Assembly: GCA_026874595.1 (NCBI GenBank) | Contig: CM049308.1 | Span: 80,584,124 to 80,648,123 of the forward strand | Source: Sipunculus nudus | Taxonomy: Eukaryota; Annelida; Sipuncula; Golfingiida; Sipunculidae | DNA length: 64,000 nucleotides | Reading direction: 5' to 3' | Part shown: positions 45,091 to 59,110 of the stretch, in pieces | Position numbering within the stretch: the first letter of the stretch is position 1 | Layout: each line of letters begins with the position of its first letter | Position numbers and translations under genes: made by a program | Notes under the pieces: generated by a model | The model's input: the letters and a program-made list of their open reading frames with translations, nothing else | Told to the model about the DNA's origin: nothing | The model's database searches: none

Positions 45091-46689
45091 GAGAATATGG
45101 GGTTATCCTGAGAAAGAAAAAAGAAAACAATACAGCGATTGTCAGTGGAACATTTTTGTGTATCATTAAAATTTTCTAAATTCGCTTAAGGAGTGCCTAG
45201 GGAGAAAATCAAAGATCATCTTCAACTATGAGCTACTCATAGCTATGACAGCACATCTCAAATCAAGAAGAGAATGTGGGGTTCATGTGAAAATAGTAAG
45301 CTTGCAAATAGTTACTGTAGTAGTAGAAGCATAATGTATCCCCTGTTACTGGGGTCACCGTCAGTTCCTGCTGACCTCCGTACACATTAGTGATATTGAT
45401 GTGAAGGCATGGGTAATACAGCAGGCAGTGAACTGGCCTTCATGAGCCCTCTGATTGATGTCAATTTCCATATATGTGGACCTGGCTGTAAAGGTGGTTC
45501 CATGCCCTCTGGCAATCCATTTTCATCACCTACTTACTATACACATAGCTCTCTGTCATTTTCACATTATTACCTCTGCTAGTCATGTGGGAAGGAGGTT
45601 CTGTTTTCACTTATATCTGTCTATCATTCTGTGTGTATGTTTGCTTCTGCTAGAGTAGTTTCAGGATTCTCTAAAGCTTTTAACTACTTGAAATTTCTTG
45701 AATTCTCTTTATTTATTTTCAAGCCTTGAATTCACCTCATTTGCAATTTATGTCCTTGAAAAGACCTTGAAATCTACTCTAGTTTCAACCATAACAGACC
45801 ATTAACAATAAGAACAGTTTAATCTGATGCCATAATTGCTATACCCATGACAATAATGTGCCCTTGTTTATGTCCAGTCCTGACTTCAATAGTTCTGCAT
45901 GCACTTATGTATATTTTATGTATTTACATATAACATATTTAAAAATTGGGAGCATTGAATGGCTTAAGGGATGGTAAAAGTGGCAAAAATACCTATGAAC
46001 ACATCTTGGATATTGATATGGAAAGAAACTGGAAATACAGAACATAATTGATTTCATATCTACCCTTTACACTAAATGCTTAATCTTTATGATGTCAAAA
46101 AATTATATTTATGTTATTTTTCAAAGACATGTTTTGCTGCATGCACCTTGCTAAATGTTGATTTTTTATAACATTAAAGCAGGATAATTGTCATAATATA
46201 CTTGCCCTCATCACAGTTGCATGCAGAACCATGCTGTGGCCATGCTTTCCTTAAACCTTCATCAACAGCAGGCCATTACCACCATGAAGGCATACTTATT
46301 AGCTGGGAGAAATTCTGACCTTATCATACAGGAGGTTATTGTCCTGCTAGTCCTAATTTGTGCTTGTGATCCATCTTCAAGGTCATTATCACCTGTCTGT
46401 GATGTATGGTCAAGGTCAGCATCACCTTTGTCAGCAGATGAACCAGGTTGATGTCCCTTTAATCATCCTGTGTCTGTGAGGTCATCGTCATGGAAACATT
46501 TTACTGCCTATGAGGATTTGCTGCCTGTTTCCAAATCATATTTTCTTTATGTCTCATAACTCTGATGAGGTTATTCAAAATATATTTATGATTGTCTTGA
46601 AACAGTTACCTTTACATAGTTGATATATTTTTATTTCATATAAATGTTATAAAAAAATCCAAGATCAACATCAAGCAAGGAGCAGCCTT
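45091..46689. other. Putative intron, nothing recognised
   Basis: A 76-codon frame at 46221-46451 lacks family resemblance and splice context; left unannotated. Confidence 0.4.
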
Positions 46690-47110
46690 TTTGTTTGAGG
46701 GGCTGGACAGTGGGGCGAAAGGCCCTTGGTTCAAATCCCACCAATCCCTCAAGGGCAGAATGGTTAAATCCTAACAGAACCTTGGCAGGGATTCTATGAG
46801 ACTTGAACACCAGGCTATAACATCTGGATTTTTTAGACCAGCTTATGTGGTCTGGGGTGGGGGAGTGAGAAGAGACTCAAAGCTGGTGGGTGCACTGCAG
46901 ACATAATTGGAAAGGCTGTGTCCCACATCCATTTTTCACTCACAAATGAGTGCCCCTTTGGAGGGTTTGTTGGTGTTATGACCCAGCAATGGGGATGATT
47001 AAACACCCAAGACCCACAGGTGTGGTAGACACCAGACCTGGGTGATAGCAGGATACAAAAATAACATGACAGGAAACGAGTGCTACTGCCATGTCACATA
47101 GTCCCTAACT
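46690..47110 (+). mobile_element. SINE-like repeat
   Basis: The B box GGTTCAAATCC at 46728-46738 is followed by a body with GGTGTTATGACCCAGCAATG and CACAGGTGTGGTAGACACC. The body matches the inverted copy at 30.29-30.64 kb, so this is a dispersed tRNA-derived family. Confidence 0.65.
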
Positions 47111-48604
47111 GAAATGGAACTCTGCCGATGAACTTACATAAATTAAGAATTAGACAAGACAGCGTGAAACAATGGAGACGATTACCTCCCAGAAAAAATT
47201 GAGTAAAAATGAGTAAATGGAGGTACTGACAGGCTGTGAACCTATACCTAAAAATAAGAAGGATCAATTATTGATCCCTTACTAAAGTAAAATGTTTGAT
47301 GAAGTAACGTTCAGTATATGTTTGTTAAACAGTCACTTTTGATCATTAAATGCTTAACAGATGCCTTTGACATTTGCCCATAGGCCCAAAAAAACTATAT
47401 TCCCATCAGTGACTGAGAGCAGGTGAAGAGGCCTGTGGTGTGAAGTATTAACATTGCATGGTGTTTGTTGTACAGGTGGGAACTAATGGCTATAATCTTT
47501 AGCTTTTGTGTCAGGACCCTTGGTCATATGTTGGTTTCTATCTTTTTAATGGCACAAAGTTTACACCTTTAAGTCACCAGGTTATGTTCTGTGCAATGGT
47601 ATCGAAAAAAAGATAAACCATAGCTTGAAAGTGATGGATTGAATTTACGTTCATATATTGCACTTTTGAGTGTGACAGAGGTTTTGAGGTCATGAGAACA
47701 GCAAGGGCCAACAAATTGGTGTCAGGACTGAAATCTGCCAGACCAAAATGTGCTTACTGTACTGTAAGTGTCTGAATAAAAAAATATATCTGTTGTTGGT
47801 TATTCACATAGAGCTGTAGATGATTCTTGGCATTCCAGGGCCAGTGTCAAGTAAAGTCAATTTGGTCATCACATACTTAGTCATTTGTTTCATAAATAAT
47901 ATTATAGTTTGTACTTGTAGAGCTACAGTTGTCTGGTCTTGCAACTGTGATGTATAGGGCAGAATCTCCCAAGAAACTTTCCAATAAGGTTACAGGGACC
48001 TTATTTCTGTGAGTGTAAAAATGATGAGTTCCTCAGTTTTATTAAAGAGTGGATGTTTAGTCTAGGGCTATGATGAGAAATATTGCATAAAATAACAAAT
48101 TTCTACCCATAATATACTTATATTATAAAAAAAGGAATTTCTGCCCCAGAAATCACAAAAGTTCAAGAAATTGAAGTTCAGTCAACATATTGTGACATCA
48201 TTAATAGATGTAATTTCATGCATAAATGAAAACTGTGTTTATCTTTTGTTTGGCTTAATGCATTTTAACCAAAATAGATAAATATGTTAGAAATTATTTC
48301 TTGAAATAAAAGCTCCAGTTACCATTTCTAAAAAAAACAGTAGCACATTTTATACTGTTAATGCTATGAACTTAAATCTGCATGTGAATACCTTTTGCCC
48401 ATAATTATCACCCACTCATTTAATCATAACGTTTCTTCTGTCAGCTTGCAGTTGATTGTACCATGATTTTAGAAAAATGACTGGCAATATTGTTTAATGA
48501 CGAAGGATGTAAATTAAAATTAATTTTGTTGCTGATGACTTAAGAATGAATTAGATCCAGAGTACAGACAATAAACAGGGAAATATCTGCAAATTTAATA
48601 CTTA

Positions 48605-48740
48605 AGTAGGACGCAGAGTAGTGCTTACAGCATCAGACTTCATCACTGAAGTTCCAAGGTTTTCATCCCAGCAGATGTTTCAATTAAAACTTAAACATTA
48701 ACTCTGGTGACTTAGTGACGTGTTATGTCTATCTGTACAC
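48605..48740 (+). mobile_element. Possible tRNA-like SINE head
   Basis: GCAGAGTAGTGCTTACAGCA and AGGTTTTCATCCCAGC resemble A and B boxes at suitable spacing. Both are degenerate. Confidence 0.3.
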
Positions 48741-49014
48741 TGATGTAACATTAATTTGCAAGTTTACACAGGAAAAGGTATATATTTGTGATATATAAAG
48801 TTTATTCAGACTGAATGTTAAAGTTTAAAGGTTTCTCAATAAATCTACCCCCTTTTCATTAGATATATTCCATTGCCATATGATTACTGGTGTTTTGTAG
48901 GAATAATTTATAACAAATACCGCAGTTTTAGAAGGTAGTCACTATGTTTATGATATTAATATTAATTTATTATATTCTAGTCAGTGTACACAACAGATTT
49001 ATCATTTAGTGTTT

Positions 49015-49190
49015 GGCAAAGTGGTGCAACTTCTATCAGTTGTCACTGTAAGGTTGTGGGTTTGCATCCTGTAAGGCCCTCCACTAAGACCCCAGGCCAA
49101 GGTAGTGACCACAAAAATGGTCCTTTTTACCCAGGACTAGATGAGCACTGACCATAAGCAGCTGGCAAATGTTTGACTATAAATTGCTTT
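49015..49190 (+). mobile_element. Possible SINE fragment
   Basis: GTGGGTTTGCATCCTG resembles a B box and is followed by a ~110-bp body (CCAGGACTAGATGAGCACTG). No convincing A box. Confidence 0.35.
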
Positions 49191-49720
49191 GATTTGTTTA
49201 TATTCTTCAAGAGAAAGGAAAAGTGATACAAGAATAAACAGCCCATGAAAGTTCGAAAAGTGTAAAGGTGATCGGGGACAAATCCACATTTTTTATGTCA
49301 GAGTTTACAGCTCTTTTCTCTCATCTGCTTGTACATGTATTTCTTTTATATCTGTTACAGCATCTATTATCTTTGAAACTCTTAGACCTCGCAATCAAAA
49401 ACATGAAATACCACAACATGTTAATTACATTGACATTTCAGTGGTAGTTTGAAAATGTTGATTGAACATTTTTGGAGGGTAGATGGGATGTGCAAATAAA
49501 TGATACAGAGTGTGGTAAGGATAATTAAATAACTGATGACGCCAAATGTAAAACTGACAGGCGTTCCCTTCTATTTCATTTCCTGAATTTATTTAATTAG
49601 TAAAAGGTCAATATGACAAAATAATGTTTTATAATGAAAACCATATGTTGTAGTTGCATGTTTATAAAGTCTCTTTCATCAGAAAACATGAATAGCATGT
49701 AAAAGGTCAAGCGGAACTTC

Positions 49721-49724
<4 letters not shown>

Positions 49725-49762
<38 letters not shown>
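49725..49762. repeat. (TA)n target tract of element 1
   Basis: About 19 TA units directly left of element 1. The same kind of tract continues between elements 1 and 2 (51759-51770) and right of element 2 (62253-62270). Confidence 0.95.
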
Positions 49763-49766
<4 letters not shown>

Positions 49767-51758
49767 AAGGCCCAGATCGCGATCTGGACGGATCTTAGAT
49801 CTGTCCAGCCCAAATTGCGATCGCAGTTCAGGCCGGCCCAAACTGCGATCGCAATCCAGGCTGGCCAGATCTTAGATCTGTCCAGCCTAGATTGCGATCG
49901 CAGTTTAGTCCGGCCCAGACTGCGATCCTTCTTTCTTGCTTCAGGATTGCAATCTGGTCTGGACAGATCTAAGATCAGTCCAGCCGAGATTGCGATCCTA
50001 AACTTGACCAGCCCATATTGCGATCCATGCTTTTACGATCACAGGAGTGAAACATTGGTTGTTTTACCAACTCATTTGGTATTGCATTGTACCATTTTCC
50101 CATAATAAATACAATAATACAGAAAGGCAATTTTCACTCCTTCATATCACAGGAGTGAAACATGGGATGTTTCACCAACTCATTTAGTATTGCATGGTTG
50201 TTGAAAAAAGGTAACAAGGAAACCATGGGTTTTATATGCTCACAAAATATGATTTGAAAGAGGAGGTAGCAAGTGCAGGTTTTGTGTGGTAATATAAGCT
50301 GCATTATGAGCTGATGGTGTTTAACTTAAGTAATGTAAGATTATGATAATATCCTTGGAGACAGGGAAGAGGATTGATGTCATTTATATTATATACAGTT
50401 GGAATGGTGTGCTGTTTTCACATAGGTTTTGACTTGGCCATATAACTTTATCTACATTGCAGTAGAATTATTTGAAAAAAACCTGTCCATTATCAGTCAT
50501 GGTAATTCTGATTTTTACAAATGAGAACTTTTATTTAATAATTACTGGTTATTCCTACCCAAGAATAAAACTTAAATAATATAACTATTTATTATAAATT
50601 AATAACAAATATTGTGTCAAATATAATTTAAATTAAAAATAATAACAGCATCATATGAAAAGATCTTTTAATAATATAATTGAAATAAATGATTATTAAA
50701 ATAATATTATAGAATATATTCATGAATACATTCATGATTACATTTTGAAAGTATTTGCATTTGTATTCAAATACTTTCATTTATACCTGTATTCCGATTT
50801 TTATGCATGAAATTATGGAGTACATATATTCCTATTTGCATTCAAATATTTTTGCAAAGTATTCTTATCATGTCTGGTATTTATTCAGTTTCAGCAAAAC
50901 AAAGTTCTTGAGAATCCAGAATTTACAAATTTCACAAATTGATCATAAGTATGATCATAATGATCATAAGTACCTGGTTTTATGGCTTTAATTTATATTT
51001 AAACATAAAACTATTATATTCACTTTGGACTACTTTCACAGCAATCTAAGCACTAGACATAGCAAAGGTCTTATGACAATTATCAACATTACAGAAATCT
51101 TAACAAGAACTTGTCTAAGATCAGATTTTTTATATTTAAAAATTTTTATTTAGAAAAATGTAAAAAATTTAAAAGAAATCTCAGCTATGAAACCATTTTA
51201 AGAATAAAAAATAACTCAAGCATAAGAACACCCTATAAATTGTACAAGGAGAAAACTAGAGATGGGCAAGTTTAATTTTATTAACATAAATTGAGGAACA
51301 AGCAATACAGATTTTGATTATTTACATAGTCTTGTGACAGCTGATACAGCCACGAGTCTTAATATTATTAGTGAAACATATTGACATATTTAATCAGTAC
51401 TTGTCTGAGTAAAATTTAAAAATTTTGACATATTTTACTTTTTTAAATTTTAAAATAACTATAAATTAACAAGCTGAAACACTTGGATCGCATGGATCGC
51501 AATATGGGCTGGTCAAGTTTAGGATCGCAATCTTGACTGGACAGATCTTAGATCTGTCCAGTCCAGATTGCGATCCTGAAGCAAGAAAGACAAGATCGCA
51601 ATCCTGGCCGGACTTAACTGCGATCACAATATAGGCTGGACAGATCTAAGATCTGGCCAGCCTGGATTGCGATCGCAGTTTGGGCCGGCCTGAACTGCGA
51701 TCGCAATTTGGGCTGGACAGATCTAAGATCCGTCCAGATCGCAATCTGGGCCTTGACA
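49763..51758. mobile_element. Foldback-like TIR element 1 (2.00 kb, TGTCA ends)
   Basis: Arms of about 268 bp (49763-50030 and 51490-51758) begin TGTCAAGGCCCAGATCGC. They are composed of palindromic words GATCTTAGATCTGTCCAG and GCGATCGCA in tandem. The interior is AT-rich, has a ~110-bp-spaced direct repeat (ACAGGAGTGAAACAT at 50040 and 50150) and no long reading frame. It sits in a (TA)n tract, so the target is TA/TATA. Confidence 0.85.
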
Positions 51759-53434
51759 TATATATATATATGTCAGAGACGAGATTGAAATCCAGGCGGA
51801 TTTTAAATTGGCCTGGGCGAGATTGCGATTGTGATCTCGCCTAGGCGAGATTGCAATTGTGATCTCGGCTAGAAGGATTTTAAACTCGCCTAGACGAGAT
51901 CACAATCGCAATCTCGCCTAGGCGAGATTAAAATCCATCTTGGAGCAGGCCAGGATTTTAATCTCGCCTAGGCGAGTTTAAAATCCGTCTGGTGTCATCC
52001 AGGCGAGTTTAAAATCTGCCTGATATTACTTAGGCGAGTTTAAAATCTGCCTAGGCGAGATTAAAATAGGGATCTGATCTAATTTCCTAATATATTAAGC
52101 ATTGTAATTGACATATGAAAGATGTTTTCTGTCAGATTTTCAATATTTAACACTGAATGGTTGTATATAGTTAAAAGGTAATATTTTTATTAATATTTAC
52201 AAAATATTATAGTATTGATGTAATAATTAACTTTTTTACAGTAATGTAATAATTATTCATGTGATAATTAACATTAATTTTGGAAACACGAATTATGAAA
52301 TAGATATTTGATTATTATTTGCACATTTGATGTGTTTCATGTGGTCTACAGCATCCTTATCATACCAATTATTTGCTATACATTAATTAATCTTTATTTT
52401 TTTTCCAATTTTCTTAACAACCTTGTGATTGTAAATATCACTAATAATTTTTACAAAAAAATAATTTGTAATTGTATTTAAATATATGGCAATTAGAGAG
52501 TAACAAGAGGTATATTGAAGCACACTTATGAGATATTATGAAGAGCAAATCTGGGGGAAAAAGTCATCCACTTGCATATTGAATCAATCATAGATTGATA
52601 GATATACAGATAGATAGATTAGTCTAGATAGCTATTACTTCACTATTTAATGAGTATATTACACATTAACATAAACAATCATCCTATTTGATAATTCTTA
52701 CAGGACAAACAGAACAAATTAGTTGGTTGATCTAGTTCAAATGTTTCTTTTCACCCAGGTATTCAACACTCAACAGTCAAAACATGTACACTTATGGTAC
52801 AAAATATGCAGGGTATCAGTATTTATGATGGACTTTGATACACCATCCTTTTTTTTTTGGTAATTAAACATCATATGAGAAAAGGTAAAAGTTGATACAC
52901 AGATGTACGCATGTGAATATTTCTTTGTCTTATTTAGTCTTTTATTATAATGTATAATATTCTTCTGATCTTTTTTTTAATGTTTTGTGAGGCATTATGT
53001 GAAGCTTCAATATTTATGTAGACTGTGTTACAAGATAACTGCCTTTTTTTGTATTATATCATATCAGAAAAAATATGATTTCTAGTTTCATAGAGTAATA
53101 GATCATTTATGCATGTGAACATGCATTGAATTATATTGATAAAAAATAAATGAGCTATGTTCCTTTTGTCTTTTTAAAATACTACATTACTAATTTTACT
53201 AATACCAGTTTCCCTTCAAATTAATATTGACAAACAAATTTTTTTTTTTTTTTTTTTTTTGATGTTTTTTTTTTTATTGCACTCCACAAAATATACATCA
53301 AATGTACATATAACACATTATACCAAAACAGAAACAATACATTCTAAGAGTATTTTAGACACAACTGCTTTATGGACGATTCTAAGTTCATCAAATGACT
53401 GGGATACTAAAACATGTAAAACACTAAACCACCC

Positions 53435-54424
53435 CTAGCTTATCATTTCATGATTTTTTAAATACATTGACCATCGTTTTCTAAAAGTTTCTAATTTCTT
53501 ATTCTTTTCCGCTACTTTGTATTCAATTCTTACATATTCATATAAAAAATTTCTAAATCCTTGTATGTTAGGCTTCTGATTATTAATTCTACACTGGTCA
53601 ATATATCTTTTAGCCTGGATTATAATTACATTATACATATCACTTTCATCAATAGAGCCATAAAAAACAACTAACTTCTCTAATCTTAATTCTATTAGCT
53701 GGTCAGTACACCAAGTCTTCAAATCCATCCAAAATTTTTTAGTTAGTCTACATTCCCAAAATAAATGGTTAATTGTTTCTACCTCACCCTTACAAAACGT
53801 ACAATAATCAAAATCCTGAATTTTCCATTTCATAAGCCAATAATTGTTCACTAATATATTATTGAGAAATTTATATTGAAATATCTTCGATCTTGTATCA
53901 TACAGTACTCTGTGAGGAAGTGTATAGATACTAGTGTAATCATCTGGTGTGTTTATTATATATTTTGATATCTTTGGCTTGGTGGGTTGTACAGAACATA
54001 TCTTATTTCTTAATACCTGGTAAATTTTATGTGATTTCAATTTATTCAATGGTACAACAGTTTCTTGAATTTTAACATGTAAATTATGTGCTATATAATC
54101 TTCAGATTCCTTATCTTCTTCAAACTCAATCATATTAATTTGATCTGTAACTGCCTTGCATTGTTTCATTACTAATGTTATTAAAACATACCAGTCAATA
54201 AAATAAATGCTACTTAACCCTTTGGATTTCCAGTATTCAAAAGACAGAACATGGTTCTGTACATCAAATAAATCTTGAACCTTTTGCATTCCCACTTTAT
54301 AGAAATGTTCCCAATAGAATGTTTTCTTATTAAATACAAAGTGCTTATTATGCCATAGATATTGTTCATTTAAATTTACCTCTGCATAATAGTCTAGCTT
54401 TAAAAAGTACCAGCTCTGCATCAC
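53435..54424 (-). pseudogene. ORF2 piece 4: C-terminal domain
   Basis: It is in the same frame as piece 3, past one stop codon. It carries CTFCKGEVETINHLFWEC near its middle-end (C-x2-C...H-x4-C), typical of the L1/Tx1 C-terminus. The natural stop is followed by a short 3'UTR and the poly(A). Confidence 0.82.
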
Positions 54425-54442
54425 CTCTCTGTAAAATTCATT

Positions 54443-55208
54443 TTATTTTTCTAAGGCTAATAACTTGGGTTTGTAGTTGCAGTTAAATAGTAAGTGAATA
54501 TCACTACATATTTTCTTTAAGTTGTAAATCCATAATGCTTTCCAGGGGCCATATTCACTCTGAAAAAATCTTTTGATCCAACCTATTCTGGAAGCCAAAA
54601 AAAGTGACTGCAAATGTGGAACATTCAGACCACCATTTTCTATTTCTTGCACTAGAACAGACCTTTTTATTTTCTCTTTTCCACCATTCCACAGAAAAGA
54701 AAATATAATCTTATTTAGTCTATTTACATATTTCTCTGATATATTATTATTACTGAAATAATAATTAAATTTAGATATTATATATGTTTTTATAATTTGA
54801 ATTTTCCCTTGCAATGTCAGATTTCTTTGTTTCCAAAGCTGTAGAGTATTTTTTGTTTGTTTTAATTTATCTTCCAAATTCAGCTCTTCACACTGTTGTT
54901 TATCATATGATATATACACTCCAAGAAGTTTGATTGGTTTATCAGGCCAGTGAATTCCAAATGGTTTTAATTTACTATTTTTAGATTTACCTATCCATAA
55001 ACCTTCTGATTTTTCTAGGTTTAATTTAAGCCCACTGAATTCTCCAAATGAGTTAACCTGTTTTAAAAAATTGCTGCCTGATGTCTTATCTGAAAGAATT
55101 GCAATTGTATCATCAGCATATTGTAAAAGTTTAACTTGTTCCTGCCCTATTCTAATTCCTTTAATGGCTTGATCATTCCTTATTCTGATAGCTAAAATTT
55201 CGATGGCT
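54443..55208 (-). pseudogene. ORF2 piece 3: reverse transcriptase, YADD part and thumb
   Basis: This frame contains LLQYADDTIAIL (the catalytic YADD), then NLEKSEGLWIGKS and LLGVYIS, as in L1/Tx1 RTs. There is no start codon, since it continues piece 2. It ends at a premature TAA (54443-54445), after which the same frame continues in piece 4. Confidence 0.85.
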
Positions 55209-56267
55209 AATTAGTAATATAAAAAGATAGGGGGACATAGGGTCCCCTTGTCGGACTCCTCTTTCCACTTTAAAATAACCAAAGGTTGTGCCATAATTAA
55301 TTATGCAGCTGCTTATATCATTATATAAAAGCTTTATCCAACGTATAAAGGTCTCTGAAATTTTAAATTTTTTTAGTGTGGCTAACATGAAAGTCCATTC
55401 TAAAGAATCAAAAGCTTTTTCCATGTCTAATGCAATAATCATACCGGGTATTCTTTTATCTTTCGTATATTCAAGCAAATCTTGAACAAACCTAATATTT
55501 TCACCGATAAATCGATTTTTCACATAACCAGTCTGATTAGAGTGTATTATTTTAGGTAGGAGCTTTGAAAGTCTAATAGAAAGTGTTTTAGCCAAAATTT
55601 TATAGTCTGTATTTAAAAGTGATATAGGTCGCCAGTTTTTTAATAAAGTACGGTCTTTATTTTTATCTAATAGAGTGATTACTGCTTGCCTCTGGGATGT
55701 GGAGAGTTTACCCTCCTCAAACGATTTATTAAAAGATCTGACTAATAAGGGACCAACTTGTGGCCAAAATTTCAAATAGAATTCGATAGGCAGACCATCA
55801 TTCCCTGGGCTCTTATTATTTTTAAATGATTTTACTGTATTATACAATTCCTCTGTTGTTAATGGTTCACACAAAAAGTTATTATCTTCTTGTGATAGAA
55901 ATGGGGTATTTATATCTGATAAATATTTTTCGATCTGTTCAAGTGACTTACTGTGATTTGATGAATACAATTTGCAATAAAAATCTTTTTCCAAACAAAG
56001 TATTTCATTTGGAATTATAGTATATTCTCCATTATCCTTTCTTAGTTTTCTCACCCATTTTCTTACTGCATTATATTTTTCTAAATTATAAAAATATTTA
56101 CTACTTTTTTCTCCTTTTTCAAACCAAGTGACTTTTGATCTCAAAATAAGTCCTTCTGTTTTATAATTATCTATCTCTTCCAGTTCTTTTATTTTTTGTA
56201 TTTTTTCAATAATACTTATTTCTGTCTCTGCATCTGAATTAACCAATTTAGTTTGGAGAATTTTCAA
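55173..56267 (-). pseudogene. ORF2 piece 2: reverse transcriptase, first part
   Basis: RT motifs are NWRPISLLNTDYKILAKTL, IALDMEKAFDSLEW (catalytic Asp) and GVRQGDPMSPYLFILL. The last residues after LFILLI are out of frame because of the frameshift near 55205. The tail differs from the real continuation. Confidence 0.88.
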
Positions 56268-57253
56268 TTCATCAAGTAAATCATCTTCTCGTGCTTTTGT
56301 AAATTTCTTTGCTTCTTTACCCTTTTTGACATATAAATCTCTGAGCTTATACTTAACATACTCCCATATCTTACGGTAATATTATTTGTGTTTTCACAAG
56401 ATTCATTTGACCATGTATGTATAGATTCAACTATATGCTTAGTTATTTGGTCCTCATTAAGTAGAAACTTGTTTAGCTTCCAATAACCTTTACCCCTCTT
56501 TGTAGTATATAGAGGGTCTGTACATATAACTAATTTAATAAAAGAATGGTCAGACTTTATATATGGAAATAAATCAGCTTTTACGACATAATCTTGAAAC
56601 TGTTTTGTAATTAGCCAATAGTCTAATCTAGATGATATATTTTCATTTTTAGTTCTCCAAGTATATTCCTTTTTATATGGCTTTCTTGTTCGCCAAATAT
56701 CCAATAAATTATGCTGATCCATCATATCATTTATAGCTTTCCTTACAGAGTCTTTTAGGCATAGAGCACCACCTCTCCTGTCCAACTTTACATTAAGAGC
56801 TACATTGAAATCGCCTCCAATGAGAACTACATCATTAAGTGTGACATATTCTTGCAAAATTTTGTTAAGATTCTTTAAAAAAGAAATTTGATTTGTGGTA
56901 TAATTAGGAGCATAAACATTAATGATAATATATTGAAGGTTTTCAATTGCCAATTTTATGACTAAAATTCCACCATCTATGGAACTGTGTAATAAGCTAA
57001 CACTATCTACATGTAACTGCTGTCTTAAAAGTACTGCTGTTCCTCGACTATTTGTTGTCCCATGTGAATAGAATACCTGTCCACGCCACTCATTCCTCCA
57101 AATATTTTCTATATTTTGACAACTATGAGTTTCTTGTAAAAGTAAAACATCACAGTGTTCTTTTTTTGCCCACCTGAATACCGACCTTCTTTTTAATCTG
57201 TTTTTAAGTCCTCGGACATTTAAACTTAGCAACTTCAAAGTTGTGTCTGACAT
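56264..57253 (-). pseudogene. ORF2 piece 1: AP-type endonuclease
   Basis: The frame starts MSDTTLKLLSLNVRGLKN. Visible endonuclease motifs in order are LNVRGLKN, LLLQETHS, YAPN, GGDFN, RLDYWL and SDHS, which supply the catalytic N, E, D, N, D and H residues. After about 56375 the reading is out of frame; the neighbouring frame continues the protein. Confidence 0.85.
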
Positions 57254-57699
57254 TCAAGGTGTCTGTGTAACATGGTAAATACTATGTGGAGTGAAATTAT
57301 GAAAAAGAATAAATAACACAAATCATAACCTAAACCTAAACTATCCAACCCCTCAGTGAGTGTTAACCTCACTAAACACAACATCATAATTACATTGGAG
57401 ATCTGCTGCTCCCACATGGTTTTGCAAGTATGGGACCAGACAGCAGCTCCTTGGAGAACACAACCACACAGAAGCTTGTGTCCTCCAGAACAAGATAGTA
57501 TCTTATGTCCTATCTGAAATATATATAGACTTGAAGTTAACCAATTACTAATTATAAGATACTCACTTGTTAACTGTCAATCACAATATCTAGCAGTGTA
57601 ACAAAAATGAAAGAACCTTTACACTACGACGATGGATTAGTTGTGACAGTTTGTGTGGTTTGACGACTATAAGATCACAGCGCTCTTTAATCCATTATT

Positions 57700-59110
57700 G
57701 CAACAAGCTGATAAAATATTTCACTGTTTCTTTAAATTTAAAATACTGGTACATGTATAGGATTGTTCAAATAGTTAAACTTAAATGTTAATAGTTAAAT
57801 GACAAAGCCTTGTTACACATATCTTTGACGATCTAGTAGAGCTTTATGAAAATTGGCATATGTCTCCTATTTTAATATTTTACTGTCTTATGTAAAACTA
57901 TCCGTGAGGTAGATTTTGAAATATTCCACTCTTTCTTTAAATTTAAAATCCTCTTACAGGATACACCAAATAATTAAACTTAAGTGACAAAGTCATGGTA
58001 CACATATCTTTGACAACCTAGCAGAACTTTATATACCTCATATTTTAATGTTTTACTGTGTTATGTAAAAATATCCTTGAGGTATCAATTGTATACTAAA
58101 TGGTATCACCTTATACCAGGACTATGACTATGACAACATGACAGAAATACAAAGAATATTAAATAGTAAATGCATAATCTATCTCACTTCTCAGTGATTT
58201 CCAAATGACATTGTAGAACAGCGATGTATGCCATTGATATCACAGTACACCAGTTCACAGTACACCAAATAATTAAACTTAAGTGACAAAACCTTGTCAC
58301 ACATATCTTTGACATCCTAGCAGAAATTAATCTACCTCATATTTTAATGTTTTACTGTGTTATGTAAAAATATCCTTGAGGTATCAACTGTATACTAAAT
58401 GGTATCACCTTATACCAGGACTGTTACTATGACAACATGACAGAAATACAAAGTATATTAAATAGTAAAATGCATAATCTATCTCACTTCTCAGTGATTT
58501 CCAAACAACATTGTAGAACAGTGATGTATGCCATTGATATCACAGTATACCAGTTCACAGTACCCAAATAATTAAACTTAAGTGACAAAGCCTTGTCACA
58601 CATATCTTTGACAACCTGGCAGAACTTTATATACCTTATATTTTAATGTTTTACTGTGTTATGTAAAAATATCCTGGAGGTATCCTTGTATATTAAATGG
58701 TAACAGCTTATACCAGGACTATTACTATGACAACATGACAGAAATACAAAGTATATTAAATAGTAAATGCATAATCTATATCACTTCTCAGTGATTTCCA
58801 AACAACATTGTAGAACAGCGATGTATGCCATTGATATCAAAGTACACCAGTTCATGACTGTGACAACCTGATTGAAATACAAAGTTTTTAAATATGAATT
58901 CATAGTCAATCTCAGTGATTAACTGTGATTTACTGATAACAATCCCACTTTAAAGTAAGCAATTAATATGGACAGAAATACAGAGTATATTAAATAATGG
59001 ATGCATAATCTATCTCACTTCTCAGTGTACAACATTGTACAATAGCGATCGATGTATGCTACTGATATCATAGTACACTAATGCCATGACTGTTACAACA
59101 TGATTGACAT
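57700..59110 (-). repeat. ~299-bp tandem repeat in the LINE inter-ORF spacer
   Basis: The phrase ATTAAACTTAAGTGACAAA recurs near 57971, 58270 and 58569, so the period is 299 bp, with about three good copies. Degenerate partial copies flank them (about 57768 and 58970-59110). No long reading frame is inside. Confidence 0.8.

Larger units (their letters stand above)
47111..49724. other. Putative intron with SINE fragments only
   Basis: No coding signal seen apart from the two weak SINE-like pieces listed. Confidence 0.4.
53435..57253 (-). pseudogene. LINE ORF2 (endonuclease-reverse transcriptase), broken
   Basis: The total span is about 1270 codons, the usual length for L1/Tx1 ORF2. Breaks: a 1-nt frameshift near 56375, a second near 55205, and an in-frame TAA at 54443-54445. 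Endonuclease motifs lie in 57253-56500, RT in 56267-54500, and a zinc-knuckle-like end in 54424-53435. It is recorded as separate pieces below. Confidence 0.88.

Noticed and set aside
46221-46451. 76-residue frame as a further exon of the plus-strand gene
   Set aside because: No family resemblance, and its composition looks like ordinary intron.
49815-50105. 96-residue frame in element 1
   Set aside because: It runs through the palindromic subrepeats of the left arm and has no resemblance to a protein family.
49763-51758. CRISPR-like or phage-type repeat arrays
   Set aside because: The repeats are inverted-arm subrepeats of transposons in a eukaryotic genome with no spacer structure.
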